Shown here: one piece after another, positions 25,675 to 33,864 of the stretch
Numbering within the stretch: the first letter of the stretch is position 1
Layout of the letters: every line of letters starts with the position of its first letter
Made by a program: the position numbers and the translations under genes
The notes under the pieces: model-generated
What the model was told of the DNA's origin: nothing
What the model saw: the letters and a program-made list of their open reading frames with translations, nothing else
Databases searched by the model: none
NCBI GenBank assembly: GCA_965659725.1
Contig: CBFHXG010000003.1
Location: 47,846-111,845, forward strand
Reading direction: 5' to 3'
Length of the DNA stretch: 64,000 nt
From: Phaeocystidibacter sp965659725
GTDB lineage: Bacteria; Bacteroidota; Bacteroidia; Flavobacteriales; Schleiferiaceae

Positions 25675-27158
25675 GGAAGTGGATATTATTTGTAACTGCC
25701 GGAATCGTAACCGCCTGCGGGAACAAGCCCATATGGAACGCCAATGCCACAGTCACATCTGCAGATGGCGATAAGTGGGAGCCCATCAGCTCGGTCATCG
25801 ATACCGATCCTTCGCTAACCCTTACCATCAACCCAAAGAAGGAATACCAAGAAATTGTTGGGATGGGAGGCGCATTCACGGAATCGAGCGCCGCACTATT
25901 GAATGCACTTTCCGACGAACTCTACGATTCAGTCATTACCGCTTATTTCGGAGCCGAGGGGTGTAAATATTCCCTCACCCGCACACACATAGCGAGTTGC
26001 GACTTCTCACTTGGTTCATATTCTTACGCGGAGGTGCCAGGAGATACGAATCTCGAGCATTTTTCGATCGATCCTGATCGTGATGATCTCATTCCGATGA
26101 TCAAAAGAGCTCAGGAATTGTCACACCACGACTTCAAGATCATGGCCTCACCTTGGAGTGCTCCGCCTTGGATGAAGACCAATCAGCATTATTTTGGAGG
26201 TGAATTGCTTCCCGAGTACTACCCAACTTGGGCCGATTACTTTACCAAGTACATTCAAGCGTATGCGGAGGAAGGTATCCCAATCTGGGCCATAACCGTG
26301 GAGAACGAACCATTGGGTAATGATGCGCATTGGGAGAGTATGCATTACACACCGGAAACGATGGGAGAGTTTGTTGCGGATCACCTTGGCCCTGCCTTCG
26401 AAAAGAGTAACATTGATGCACAGATCTACCTTTATGATCAGAATAGAGGAGAAGAACTCGTAGAATGGGGGGAGGCCTTGCTCAACGACGAAGAAGTGAC
26501 GAAATACGCCGATGGAATGGCCGTGCATTGGTACAACAGCACATATCACGTATTTCCAGAGTCGCTGGACGCCATACACGAAATGCGTCCTGATCTACAC
26601 CTCATACAAACGGAAGGCTGTGTGGATGCCGATGTTCCTGCGTGGAAAGATGACGCTTGGTATTGGGATACTACCGCAACCGATTGGGGATTTCAATGGG
26701 CCAAAGAAGAGAACAAATACCTACATAGGCCCTATGTTCCATCCTACCGATATGCCCGCGATATCATTGGATGCCTTAACCACTGGGTGGAAGGTTGGAT
26801 TGATTGGAACATGGTACTCGACCAAAATGGTGGTCCGAATCACGTCGAAAACTGGTGTGCCGCCCCTGTTTTGGCAGACACAATCCTGCAAGAAGTGTAT
26901 TTCACACCCCTTTACTATGTAATGGGACAATTTACAAGATACATCGAGCCTGGGGCGAAGCGAATCGACTTCAACCTGGCCGATGATAGTCACCTTCGAG
27001 TTACAGCCGTGCAAAATCCCAAAGGGGATATCGCCGTTTTCATACTCAATGAAGGATCCGATGAACCGCTGCGGGTTCAGGTCGAAGACGAGGTATTTGA
27101 TTACATAATACCTTCACGCAGCATCCAAACGATACACTTAAATCGAGAGATCGAATAA
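25671..27158 (+). CDS. GH30 glucanase, lipoprotein (likely beta-1,6-glucanase)
   Basis: A 495-residue enzyme with a lipoprotein signal (IVTAC, C16) and a GH30 fold: GMGGAFTESSAALLN at 64-78, ASPWSAPPWMKTN at 159-171, acid/base E213 in TVENEPLGND, and nucleophile E315 in LIQTEGCVD. A C-terminal beta domain closes the protein. In laminarin loci GH30 members usually cleave the beta-1,6-linked side branches or gentio-type linkages, which is the assignment favoured here; glucosylceramidase-type activity cannot be excluded. It overlaps both neighbours by 4 bases and 1 base. Confidence 0.92.
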   Translation: MRKWILFVTAGIVTACGNKPIWNANATVTSADGDKWEPISSVIDTDPSLTLTINPKKEYQEIVGMGGAFTESSAALLNALSDELYDSVITAYFGAEGCKYSLTRTHIASCDFSLGSYSYAEVPGDTNLEHFSIDPDRDDLIPMIKRAQELSHHDFKIMASPWSAPPWMKTNQHYFGGELLPEYYPTWADYFTKYIQAYAEEGIPIWAITVENEPLGNDAHWESMHYTPETMGEFVADHLGPAFEKSNIDAQIYLYDQNRGEELVEWGEALLNDEEVTKYADGMAVHWYNSTYHVFPESLDAIHEMRPDLHLIQTEGCVDADVPAWKDDAWYWDTTATDWGFQWAKEENKYLHRPYVPSYRYARDIIGCLNHWVEGWIDWNMVLDQNGGPNHVENWCAAPVLADTILQEVYFTPLYYVMGQFTRYIEPGAKRIDFNLADDSHLRVTAVQNPKGDIAVFILNEGSDEPLRVQVEDEVFDYIIPSRSIQTIHLNREIE

Positions 27159-30100
27159 TGACGAAGATATTTTCCGGTTGTCAAGAGCTACACCACAAAA
27201 GCGCAAAAGTTTCTGGTGAACTAGTAAACATTGACGGCGAAAGATTTTACAAGATCGAGCATGTAGATCACATGCCGCATTTTTTCATGAGCATTGTAAG
27301 TGCCTATGATCATTGGCTTTTTATCTCAAGTAATGATGGTATCACGGCTGGAAGGAATTCAGCCGAGAAGGCATTGTTCCCCTATTATACGGCAGACCTG
27401 ATCATTCACGATGCATCGCGGACTGGTGGTTACACCAGCATCCGCGTGCATACAAAAGAGGGCTTGCAATTATGGCGACCACTCTCCAATCACTACCGTG
27501 GGATCTATCGCGTATATAAAAATGCCTACAAGAATGCCGCAGGAAATAGGCTGATCCTCGAAGAGGTGAACGAAGACCTAGGGTTGGTGTTCACGGTAGA
27601 GTGGACCAGTGCTAAGAAGGAAGGGATCATCCGAAGATGTGCATTGACCAATACATCGGATCGACCTATAAAAATGGATATCCTCGACGGATTGCTTAAC
27701 GTAATGCCCGCTGGTATCAATCCTGAAATGCAGCAAATGCGCAGTGTGTTGGTAGATGGCTATCGTCACACCGAGTTGGATCCTGAAACAGGCTTGGCCA
27801 TGTTCAACCTAGGATCCAAGATCGTGGATAAGGCCGAGCCGAGTGAATCACTTTCATCCAACGTAGTTTGGAATGCTGGCTTAAAACGAGAGGCCGTACT
27901 CTTGTCTTCTGCGCAGATTCCGGTGTTCGGTGCCGGTGGAATGATAGAAACCGAAGATTATGTTCGCGGTCAGAAAGGAGCCTATCTCGTAAAATCTACC
28001 TTGGAATTAGCTCCTAAGCAGATACAAGAATGGGTTACGGTTGGGGATGTAGACCTATCTACGGCCCAAGTGGCCAATACCCTCTATTCGCTCAAGACGG
28101 GAGAATTCTCATTTGAGGCGACCATTAGAGGGATTGATGCGGGCACACTCGCTCTACAGCAACTCGTGGCTATGAACGATGGTCAGCAGCGTACCGGTGA
28201 TGTAAGTGCGGAGATGCGCCACCATAACAATGTACTTTTCAACGTGATGCGCGGTGGACTATTCCGCTCTGGATACCAGGTGATGACCAAGCATTTAAGA
28301 GGTCTGGTTACGCATTACAATCGCAGTTTTGCCCAAGCTTTTGATGCTCATTTCGATAAGGAAGAGTACACCTATCCTAAAATGTTGGAAAAGCTCGATA
28401 GCATAGACCATTCAGGGTTGAAACGACTGTGCACTATGTATCTGCCACTGTCGTTCAGTAGACGTCATGGAGATCCATCCCGACCTTGGAACCGATTTTT
28501 CATACAATCGGATGCCGATGAGTCCGGTAGCTACGAAGGCAATTGGCGTGATATCTTCCAGAATTGGGAGGCGATGTCGTATTCCTATCCATACTACATC
28601 TTCGGAATGATCTACAAATTCCTCAACTCATCTACAGCGGATGGATACAATCCGTATCGTATCACGGAGGAAGGGATCGATTGGGAAGTAATTGAACCCG
28701 ATGATGAATGGTCGTACATCGGCTATTGGGGCGATCACCAGATCGTGTACCTACACCGTTTGTTGGTGCATGCAGAGAAACATTTTCCTGGAAGACTGAC
28801 GAAGACATTGAATGAGCGTGCCTTCACCTTTGCCGATGTTCCCTACCGAATCAAAGGATTTGACGATATCAAACTGAATCCAAAGGACACAATCGAATAC
28901 GACTTCGATGTAGCGGAAGCTGTTGAGGAAAGAAAGAATGCGATCGGTGAAGATGGAGCTATGCTGACCGATACTACTGGTCAAATTGTAGAGGCTACAC
29001 TTCTTGAAAAATTGATGATCACTCTCCTCACCAAACTTTCGAATTATGTGCCGAATGGAGGCATTTGGCTGAATACGCAACGTCCGGAATGGAATGATGC
29101 CAACAATGCACTGGTTGGAAACGGAATGAGTGTCGTTACCGTAGGACAAATGATCCCATACGTTCAAACGCTGATCGAGCTTCTAGAAGAGGATGGTACA
29201 GAGACGTACTCGATGAACGCCATCACTCAGGAATTCTATCAATCTATCCTTTCTGTCCTTGATTCCTTTGAGCCTGCAGAAGAGATCATGGATGCGCAGT
29301 TACGCGCTACGTATGTAGAGCAATTAGGCAGGGCAGGAGATAGGTACAGATCACGTGTTTACGAAACGCCTACGTTGAGTTTGACAGAGGTGAATCGTAT
29401 AGATTTAGTGAGTGCGTTAAAGTGCTTCAAGGCGCATCTGACGTCCACATTGAAGAGCAACCGCAGGGACGATGGGCTTTTCCATTCGTATAACTTGATG
29501 CACTGGACCAGCGAAGGCATCACTATAGATCGACTTCCATTGATGTTGGAAGGTCAGGTTTCAGCCTTGCCATCTTTGAAAAAAGAAAGCGGTGAGTTGA
29601 AGAAGTCCCTGAAAGGAATGTATGAGAGCGATCTCTACCGCAAGGATCAAGACAGTTTTATGTTGTATCCAAATCGGGAAATGCCGCGAACCTTGGCCAA
29701 GAATACGCTATTGGCCTCCGATGTAAAGGATATTCCGTTGATCGGTAAGATGCTAGACAAAAGCGATCATCGAATCATTGAGCCTGATGTCACTGGGGGA
29801 TTGCACTTCAATGCAGAACTGAACAACGCTGATGCCTTGAGAGATGTGTTGAAGGAGTTGGAAAAGGATGGCTATCCGATCGATGCTAGCTCAGAGAAGT
29901 TATTGCAGATCTACGAGCAAAAATTCAATCACAGAGCCTTCACGGGGAGGTCCACCACCTTCTTTGCCTTCGAGGGATTGGGGTCGATCTACTGGCACAT
30001 GGTTTCGAAGCTCTATCTATCCGCCTTGGAAACCATTGAAGAATTGAGAGAAGATGAATCGGTTCATGAACTGCTTGAGATTGCCGCTCATATCAAGCGA

Positions 30101-30580
30101 GGTATTGGGGCTCAGAAATCGCCAGACCAATATGGAGCATTTCCAACAGACCCTTATTCACATACCCCTGCGCACGCGGGTGCTCAGCAACCGGGCATGA
30201 CAGGGCAGGTAAAGGAAGATGTGCTATCGCGATGGATAGAATTAGGCGTTCGTGTGAAGGATGGTAGACTTTCATTTACACCTTTCGGCTTGAGCAGAAA
30301 GGAGCAATTGACGGAGGCGATCGATCTGAAATACATGGATCAGAACCGGATGTGGAAAGCTTTGACCATTCAGGAGGGTGAGGTAGGCTTTACCTATTTG
30401 GGGATTCCTGTGGTCTATTCTGAAGGAAGCGTCGATGCTATTTCAATTCACTTTGTGGATGGCAAAGAAACAAAGTTGGATGACACCCGTTTACCTGCGG
30501 ACTTAAGCGCTGCATGTTTCGAACGGAAGTCGGGCATAGAGGTGATTCGAGTGACGTTATCTGGGAAGTGCTGGGTGTAA
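27158..30580 (+). CDS. GH149-like beta-1,3-glucan phosphorylase
   Basis: A 1140-residue protein with no signal peptide, so cytosolic. It resembles the GH94/GH149 phosphorylases: an N-terminal beta-sandwich (about 1-320, with MPHFFMSIVSAYDHWLFISS and TGGYTSIRV), a helical barrel in the middle and a C-terminal beta cap. Its length and the operon fit GH149, a family that splits beta-1,3-glucan oligomers with phosphate to alpha-glucose 1-phosphate. The call rests on overall likeness and context; I cannot name the catalytic Asp with certainty. It is the last gene of the operon and shares one base with GH30. Confidence 0.72.
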   Translation: MTKIFSGCQELHHKSAKVSGELVNIDGERFYKIEHVDHMPHFFMSIVSAYDHWLFISSNDGITAGRNSAEKALFPYYTADLIIHDASRTGGYTSIRVHTKEGLQLWRPLSNHYRGIYRVYKNAYKNAAGNRLILEEVNEDLGLVFTVEWTSAKKEGIIRRCALTNTSDRPIKMDILDGLLNVMPAGINPEMQQMRSVLVDGYRHTELDPETGLAMFNLGSKIVDKAEPSESLSSNVVWNAGLKREAVLLSSAQIPVFGAGGMIETEDYVRGQKGAYLVKSTLELAPKQIQEWVTVGDVDLSTAQVANTLYSLKTGEFSFEATIRGIDAGTLALQQLVAMNDGQQRTGDVSAEMRHHNNVLFNVMRGGLFRSGYQVMTKHLRGLVTHYNRSFAQAFDAHFDKEEYTYPKMLEKLDSIDHSGLKRLCTMYLPLSFSRRHGDPSRPWNRFFIQSDADESGSYEGNWRDIFQNWEAMSYSYPYYIFGMIYKFLNSSTADGYNPYRITEEGIDWEVIEPDDEWSYIGYWGDHQIVYLHRLLVHAEKHFPGRLTKTLNERAFTFADVPYRIKGFDDIKLNPKDTIEYDFDVAEAVEERKNAIGEDGAMLTDTTGQIVEATLLEKLMITLLTKLSNYVPNGGIWLNTQRPEWNDANNALVGNGMSVVTVGQMIPYVQTLIELLEEDGTETYSMNAITQEFYQSILSVLDSFEPAEEIMDAQLRATYVEQLGRAGDRYRSRVYETPTLSLTEVNRIDLVSALKCFKAHLTSTLKSNRRDDGLFHSYNLMHWTSEGITIDRLPLMLEGQVSALPSLKKESGELKKSLKGMYESDLYRKDQDSFMLYPNREMPRTLAKNTLLASDVKDIPLIGKMLDKSDHRIIEPDVTGGLHFNAELNNADALRDVLKELEKDGYPIDASSEKLLQIYEQKFNHRAFTGRSTTFFAFEGLGSIYWHMVSKLYLSALETIEELREDESVHELLEIAAHIKRGIGAQKSPDQYGAFPTDPYSHTPAHAGAQQPGMTGQVKEDVLSRWIELGVRVKDGRLSFTPFGLSRKEQLTEAIDLKYMDQNRMWKALTIQEGEVGFTYLGIPVVYSEGSVDAISIHFVDGKETKLDDTRLPADLSAACFERKSGIEVIRVTLSGKCWV

Positions 30581-30653
30581 GGTCTCAATCGCATCAGTGA
30601 CAAGATGAATAATCCTGATGTTTACGTTGGTGCGCTGAGTTTGATTCATGTAT

Positions 30654-30682
30654 AAAAAATCCCCCTCCGTTTCCGAAGGGGG
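30654..30682 (-). terminator. Terminator of the small four-Cys membrane protein gene
   Basis: On the minus strand CCCCCTTCG-GAAA-CGGAGGGGG forms a strong stem with one wobble, followed by ATTTTTT. It lies 25 bases after the stop at 30707. The plus strand has no T-run after the stem, so it does not clearly end the glucan operon. Confidence 0.85.
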
Positions 30683-30706
30683 ACCCTATATGATCTCTAG
30701 TTGATC

Positions 30707-30919
30707 TTAGCTCTTAGCCGTGTCGTTCTTGCATTGCTGCTCAGGAGTGGCACCGCAGAAACTGCAGTTTTCGCCGTCCTTGTTCAAATACGGACTCTGA
30801 CTTGCGCAAGTGCCGGCAAATTCACCGCCCTTCTTAGCCCAGATCTTGATGGCGATTCCCAAGAATCCCAATCCAATGAGTACCGCAGCGATCAAAAAGA
30901 GCTTAATTCCAAGTGCCAT
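30707..30919 (-). CDS. Small membrane protein with four cysteines, possible NqrM-like
   Basis: A 70-residue protein: one N-terminal helix (about 5-27), a KKGGEFAGTC junction, then cysteines C38, C52, C55 and C63 in a soluble tail. This layout (one anchor, four Cys after a basic-glycine turn) recalls NqrM (DUF539), which is needed for iron-site assembly in Na+-NQR, though the spacing differs from the proteobacterial form. The genome needs such a factor, but the gene is 25 kb from nqrF, so the assignment is tentative. It has its own terminator. Confidence 0.75.
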   Translation of the reverse strand: MALGIKLFLIAAVLIGLGFLGIAIKIWAKKGGEFAGTCASQSPYLNKDGENCSFCGATPEQQCKNDTAKS

Positions 30920-30965
30920 AGTTCTGTCTTTTGTTATCGTCCCAGACGATATTACGTGGACAAAA

Positions 30966-31985
30966 TTACAAAACGTTTACCTCAGGTTGAAGCGTAATGC
31001 CGAATCGTTTCTGAATATCCGTGATGATATCCTTGGCCAATTGATATACTTCTTCTCCACGAGCGTCGCCGTAGTTCACCAACACTAACGCCTGCTTTTC
31101 ATGTACACCGGCATCGCCTCTGCGATAGCCCTTCCATCCCGCAGTGTCGATCAACCAACCTGCAGCCAATTTCACCTCCTCATCATTGATTGGGTAGGCT
31201 ACGATGTCCGGATAATCTGCTTTTAATCGTTCCAATTCGGAAACTGGAACAATAGGGTTCTTGAAGAAGCTGCCCGAGTTGCCTATCTCTTTTGGGTCTG
31301 GCAATTTACTCTGACGTATAGCGATCACGGCATTGGAAACCTGCTGAATAGTGGGTTTTACGAGGCCCATCTTATCCAACTCCGACTGGATCGCACCGTA
31401 TTCAGTTCGGATCGCGTGATCCTTCACCGTAAGCTTGAAACGCACAGCCGTGATCAGGAATTTCCCTTTCATTTCATGCTTGAAGACTGAATCCCGGTAG
31501 GCAAATCGGCATTCCTCCAAGTTGAAGGAGCGCTTTTCTCCAGTGCCTAGCATGAATCCGTCCAGATCCACAAAGTGATCTTTCAGTTCAACTCCATAAG
31601 CACCAATGTTCTGTACGGGAGCTGTTCCTACTTGGCCGGGGATCAAGCTCAAGTTCTCTAATCCTCCCCAGCCGTTTTCCAACGTCCACAAGACAAATTG
31701 ATGCCAGTTCTCCCCAGCCATGCCTTCCACGATAACATGATCGTCGTGTTCTTCCACTACACGCTTACCGCGCAGGGCCACATGTGCTACCAGACCATCG
31801 ATAGGCCCGGTGAGCAGTAGGTTGGAACCACCACCCAGAATCAGTTTGAGGTTGGCAAGGGCATCCTTATCCGTGGCAAACTCTACCACGTCATCTTCAT
31901 CTTGCATGACCCAAACCTCCTTGGCGGATTCGTCTAGTCCGAAGGTATTGAAGCGCTGCAGTGAGGCGTTTTGATAGATCCTCAT
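30966..31985 (-). CDS. murB: UDP-N-acetylenolpyruvoylglucosamine reductase
   Basis: MurB (339 aa, E. coli-like type I) reduces UDP-GlcNAc-enolpyruvate with NADPH via FAD in peptidoglycan synthesis. FAD-binding motifs ILGGGSNLLL and LIPGQVGTAPVQNIGAYG, and the catalytic Ser in GNSGSFFKNP, are all present. The C-terminal substrate domain (AAGWLIDTAGWKG) is normal. Its ATG shares a base with the aminotransferase stop upstream, so the two are co-transcribed. Confidence 0.96.
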   Translation of the reverse strand: MRIYQNASLQRFNTFGLDESAKEVWVMQDEDDVVEFATDKDALANLKLILGGGSNLLLTGPIDGLVAHVALRGKRVVEEHDDHVIVEGMAGENWHQFVLWTLENGWGGLENLSLIPGQVGTAPVQNIGAYGVELKDHFVDLDGFMLGTGEKRSFNLEECRFAYRDSVFKHEMKGKFLITAVRFKLTVKDHAIRTEYGAIQSELDKMGLVKPTIQQVSNAVIAIRQSKLPDPKEIGNSGSFFKNPIVPVSELERLKADYPDIVAYPINDEEVKLAAGWLIDTAGWKGYRRGDAGVHEKQALVLVNYGDARGEEVYQLAKDIITDIQKRFGITLQPEVNVL

Positions 31986-33184
31986 TAGATGTATCTACCT
32001 GGATATTCAGTAAGTGCTCTACGAATGATCTCAACCGAACGCTTGAGGGTTTCAACATTCAGTACGTAGGCAAAGCGAGCTTGCCGTTTCCCCAAGCGAG
32101 GCTGGGCGTAGAAACCTGAAGCAGGAGCGATCATTACGGTTTCACCTTCGAAATCATAGGATTGCAACAACCACTGTGCGAAACGATCGGCGTCATCCAC
32201 AGGTAGTTGTGCCACACAGTAGAAGGCTCCGTCTGGCTTCGGACAAAAGACCCCTTCAATGCTGTTCAGACCGTCAACGAGAACATCCCTTCTTTCAGAG
32301 TATTCATCGTTTACCTCTGTAAAATATTCTTCAGGTGTATCAAGGGCGGCTTCCACCGCGATCTGTGCATAGGTAGGAGGACTCAATCTTGCTTGAGCAA
32401 ACTTGAGTGCCGTACGCATGAAGTTTTGATTCCTCGATACCAACATGCCGATACGTGCCCCACACATGGAGTAACGCTTCGAAACAGAATCGATCATGAT
32501 CGCATGTTGCTCCAGATCTGGGAGCGTCATGATGGAAGTATGCTTCACATCTCCATAAACGAATTCGCGGTATACTTCGTCGGCGATCAAGAATAGATCG
32601 TGCTTGATAACGAGATCTGCCAAGCGTTGAAGCTCTTCTTCTGAATATAGGTATCCAGTAGGGTTGCCCGGATTGCAGATCAAGATCGCCTTGGTCCTAT
32701 CTGTAATGAGTGCCTCAAAATCTTCAATAGGAGGAAGGGCAAAACCATTGTGAATGGTGGCCTCAACAGGAACTACCTTCACGCCACTCTGAATGGCAAA
32801 ACCATTGTAGTTCGCGTAGAAAGGTTCTGGAATGATCACTTCATCACCTACATCCATGATAGATCCGAAAGCGAAATTGAGAGCTTCCGATCCACCTGTG
32901 GTAACCATAAGGTCGGTAGAGGTAATGTCGATATAATGACTTCTGTAATAGTGAGCTAGGCCGTTGCGAAGAGATTCGTTGCCGGCGGAGTGACTATAGG
33001 CAAGGATATCGAGATCCGCCTTCTTCACAGCCTCTGTGGCTACTTCGGGAGTTCGGATATCGGGTTGACCGATATTCAAATAATGGACGATCTTTCCTTC
33101 TTGCTCTGCAGCTTCCGCGAAAGGTACTAGCTTTCGTATCGGCGATTCTGGCATAGCCATTCCCTTGTCTGAAATTCTGGGCAT
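31985..33184 (-). CDS. PLP-dependent aminotransferase, class I/II
   Basis: A 399-residue fold-type I aminotransferase, probably aspartate/aromatic type. The PLP lysine is K236 in DSVSKRYSMCGARIG; N174 (NPGNPTG) and D202 (IADEVYREFVYG) are the other cofactor contacts. The protein starts MPRISDKGMAMPESPIRKL, typical of Bacteroidota aspartate-transaminase-like members. Substrate is uncertain. A GC hairpin at 33205-33248 lies just upstream and separates it from the DUF1573 gene. Confidence 0.9.
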   Translation of the reverse strand: MPRISDKGMAMPESPIRKLVPFAEAAEQEGKIVHYLNIGQPDIRTPEVATEAVKKADLDILAYSHSAGNESLRNGLAHYYRSHYIDITSTDLMVTTGGSEALNFAFGSIMDVGDEVIIPEPFYANYNGFAIQSGVKVVPVEATIHNGFALPPIEDFEALITDRTKAILICNPGNPTGYLYSEEELQRLADLVIKHDLFLIADEVYREFVYGDVKHTSIMTLPDLEQHAIMIDSVSKRYSMCGARIGMLVSRNQNFMRTALKFAQARLSPPTYAQIAVEAALDTPEEYFTEVNDEYSERRDVLVDGLNSIEGVFCPKPDGAFYCVAQLPVDDADRFAQWLLQSYDFEGETVMIAPASGFYAQPRLGKRQARFAYVLNVETLKRSVEIIRRALTEYPGRYI

Positions 33185-33204
33185 GACAAATACGCTTTAA
33201 AGTT

Positions 33205-33248
33205 CCTTTAAAATACAAAGCCCCCGAAGGAGGCTATCCAACGGGGGC
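33205..33248 (-). terminator. Hairpin after DUF1573 gene
   Basis: GCCCCCG (33220-33226) pairs with CGGGGGC (33242-33248); inside, GGA pairs with TCC. On the minus strand a T-rich but interrupted tract (TTTGTATTTT) follows, so it is a moderate terminator for the gene ending at 33269. Confidence 0.55.
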
Positions 33249-33268
33249 AAAGGTGGTAAATTTCGCCG

Positions 33269-33715
33269 TTAGCGCGAAACTCTAGATGACTCAGAATTTT
33301 CGTTTACTGGAGTTGTTTGTGGTTCTCTCACATTTCCCTTGATGGTCAAGCGAACAGAAGAGCTCTTGGCATTGGAAGTTACCGTTACCGTCTTCTGGAA
33401 ACGTCCCAATCGATTCGTGTCGTAACGTACCTTCAATTCTCCGCTTTCTCCAGGAGCAAAAGGACGATTTACGATGCTGCGATCAGGAGTGGTACAACCA
33501 CATGAGCCCTGAAGGTTTGAGATGATCAATGGCTCTTGACCTGTATTGGTGAAAACGAATACGCGTGTACCGTTCGAGTTGCGATCGATAGTACCGTAGT
33601 CGATTACGTTTTCTTCGAATGTGATCTCTGGTGCGTTCTCATTGCTCTCTTGTTGCGCTTGTGCGAAAGTGAATCCGAATACGGCAATAGCGAGAGTTGT
33701 CAGCATTTTTTTCAT
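33269..33715 (-). CDS. DUF1573 secreted protein
   Basis: A 148-residue protein with signal peptide (1-20, FTFAQA) and one DUF1573 domain, an Ig-like fold common in Bacteroidota. The mark is the GSCGCTTPDRSIVNRPFAPGE stretch, with the preceding VFVFTNTGQEPLIISN. The CGC cysteines are conserved in the family. Function is not established; related proteins sit in the periplasm or at the surface. It is a single gene with its own hairpin and is divergent from valS. Confidence 0.9.
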   Translation of the reverse strand: MKKMLTTLAIAVFGFTFAQAQQESNENAPEITFEENVIDYGTIDRNSNGTRVFVFTNTGQEPLIISNLQGSCGCTTPDRSIVNRPFAPGESGELKVRYDTNRLGRFQKTVTVTSNAKSSSVRLTIKGNVREPQTTPVNENSESSRVSR

Positions 33716-33835
33716 TGTTCTCGAGCTTTAGTTTTACACGAATGGTAAAGTTAAGGTGAATGATGCAAATATGAGGCATCTTTCAAACATTCGTCTTTGA
33801 CGTTCAAACACCATGCCTCGTCGGATAGCATTTTC

Positions 33836-33843
33836 TAAATTTG
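33836..33843 (+). promoter_or_regulatory. Candidate -7 box of valS
   Basis: TAAATTTG matches TAnnTTTG and lies 21 bases before the valS ATG. No TTTG is present at the expected -33 distance. Confidence 0.4.
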
Positions 33844-33864
33844 CGGTTCAATCAAAATCGAAGC

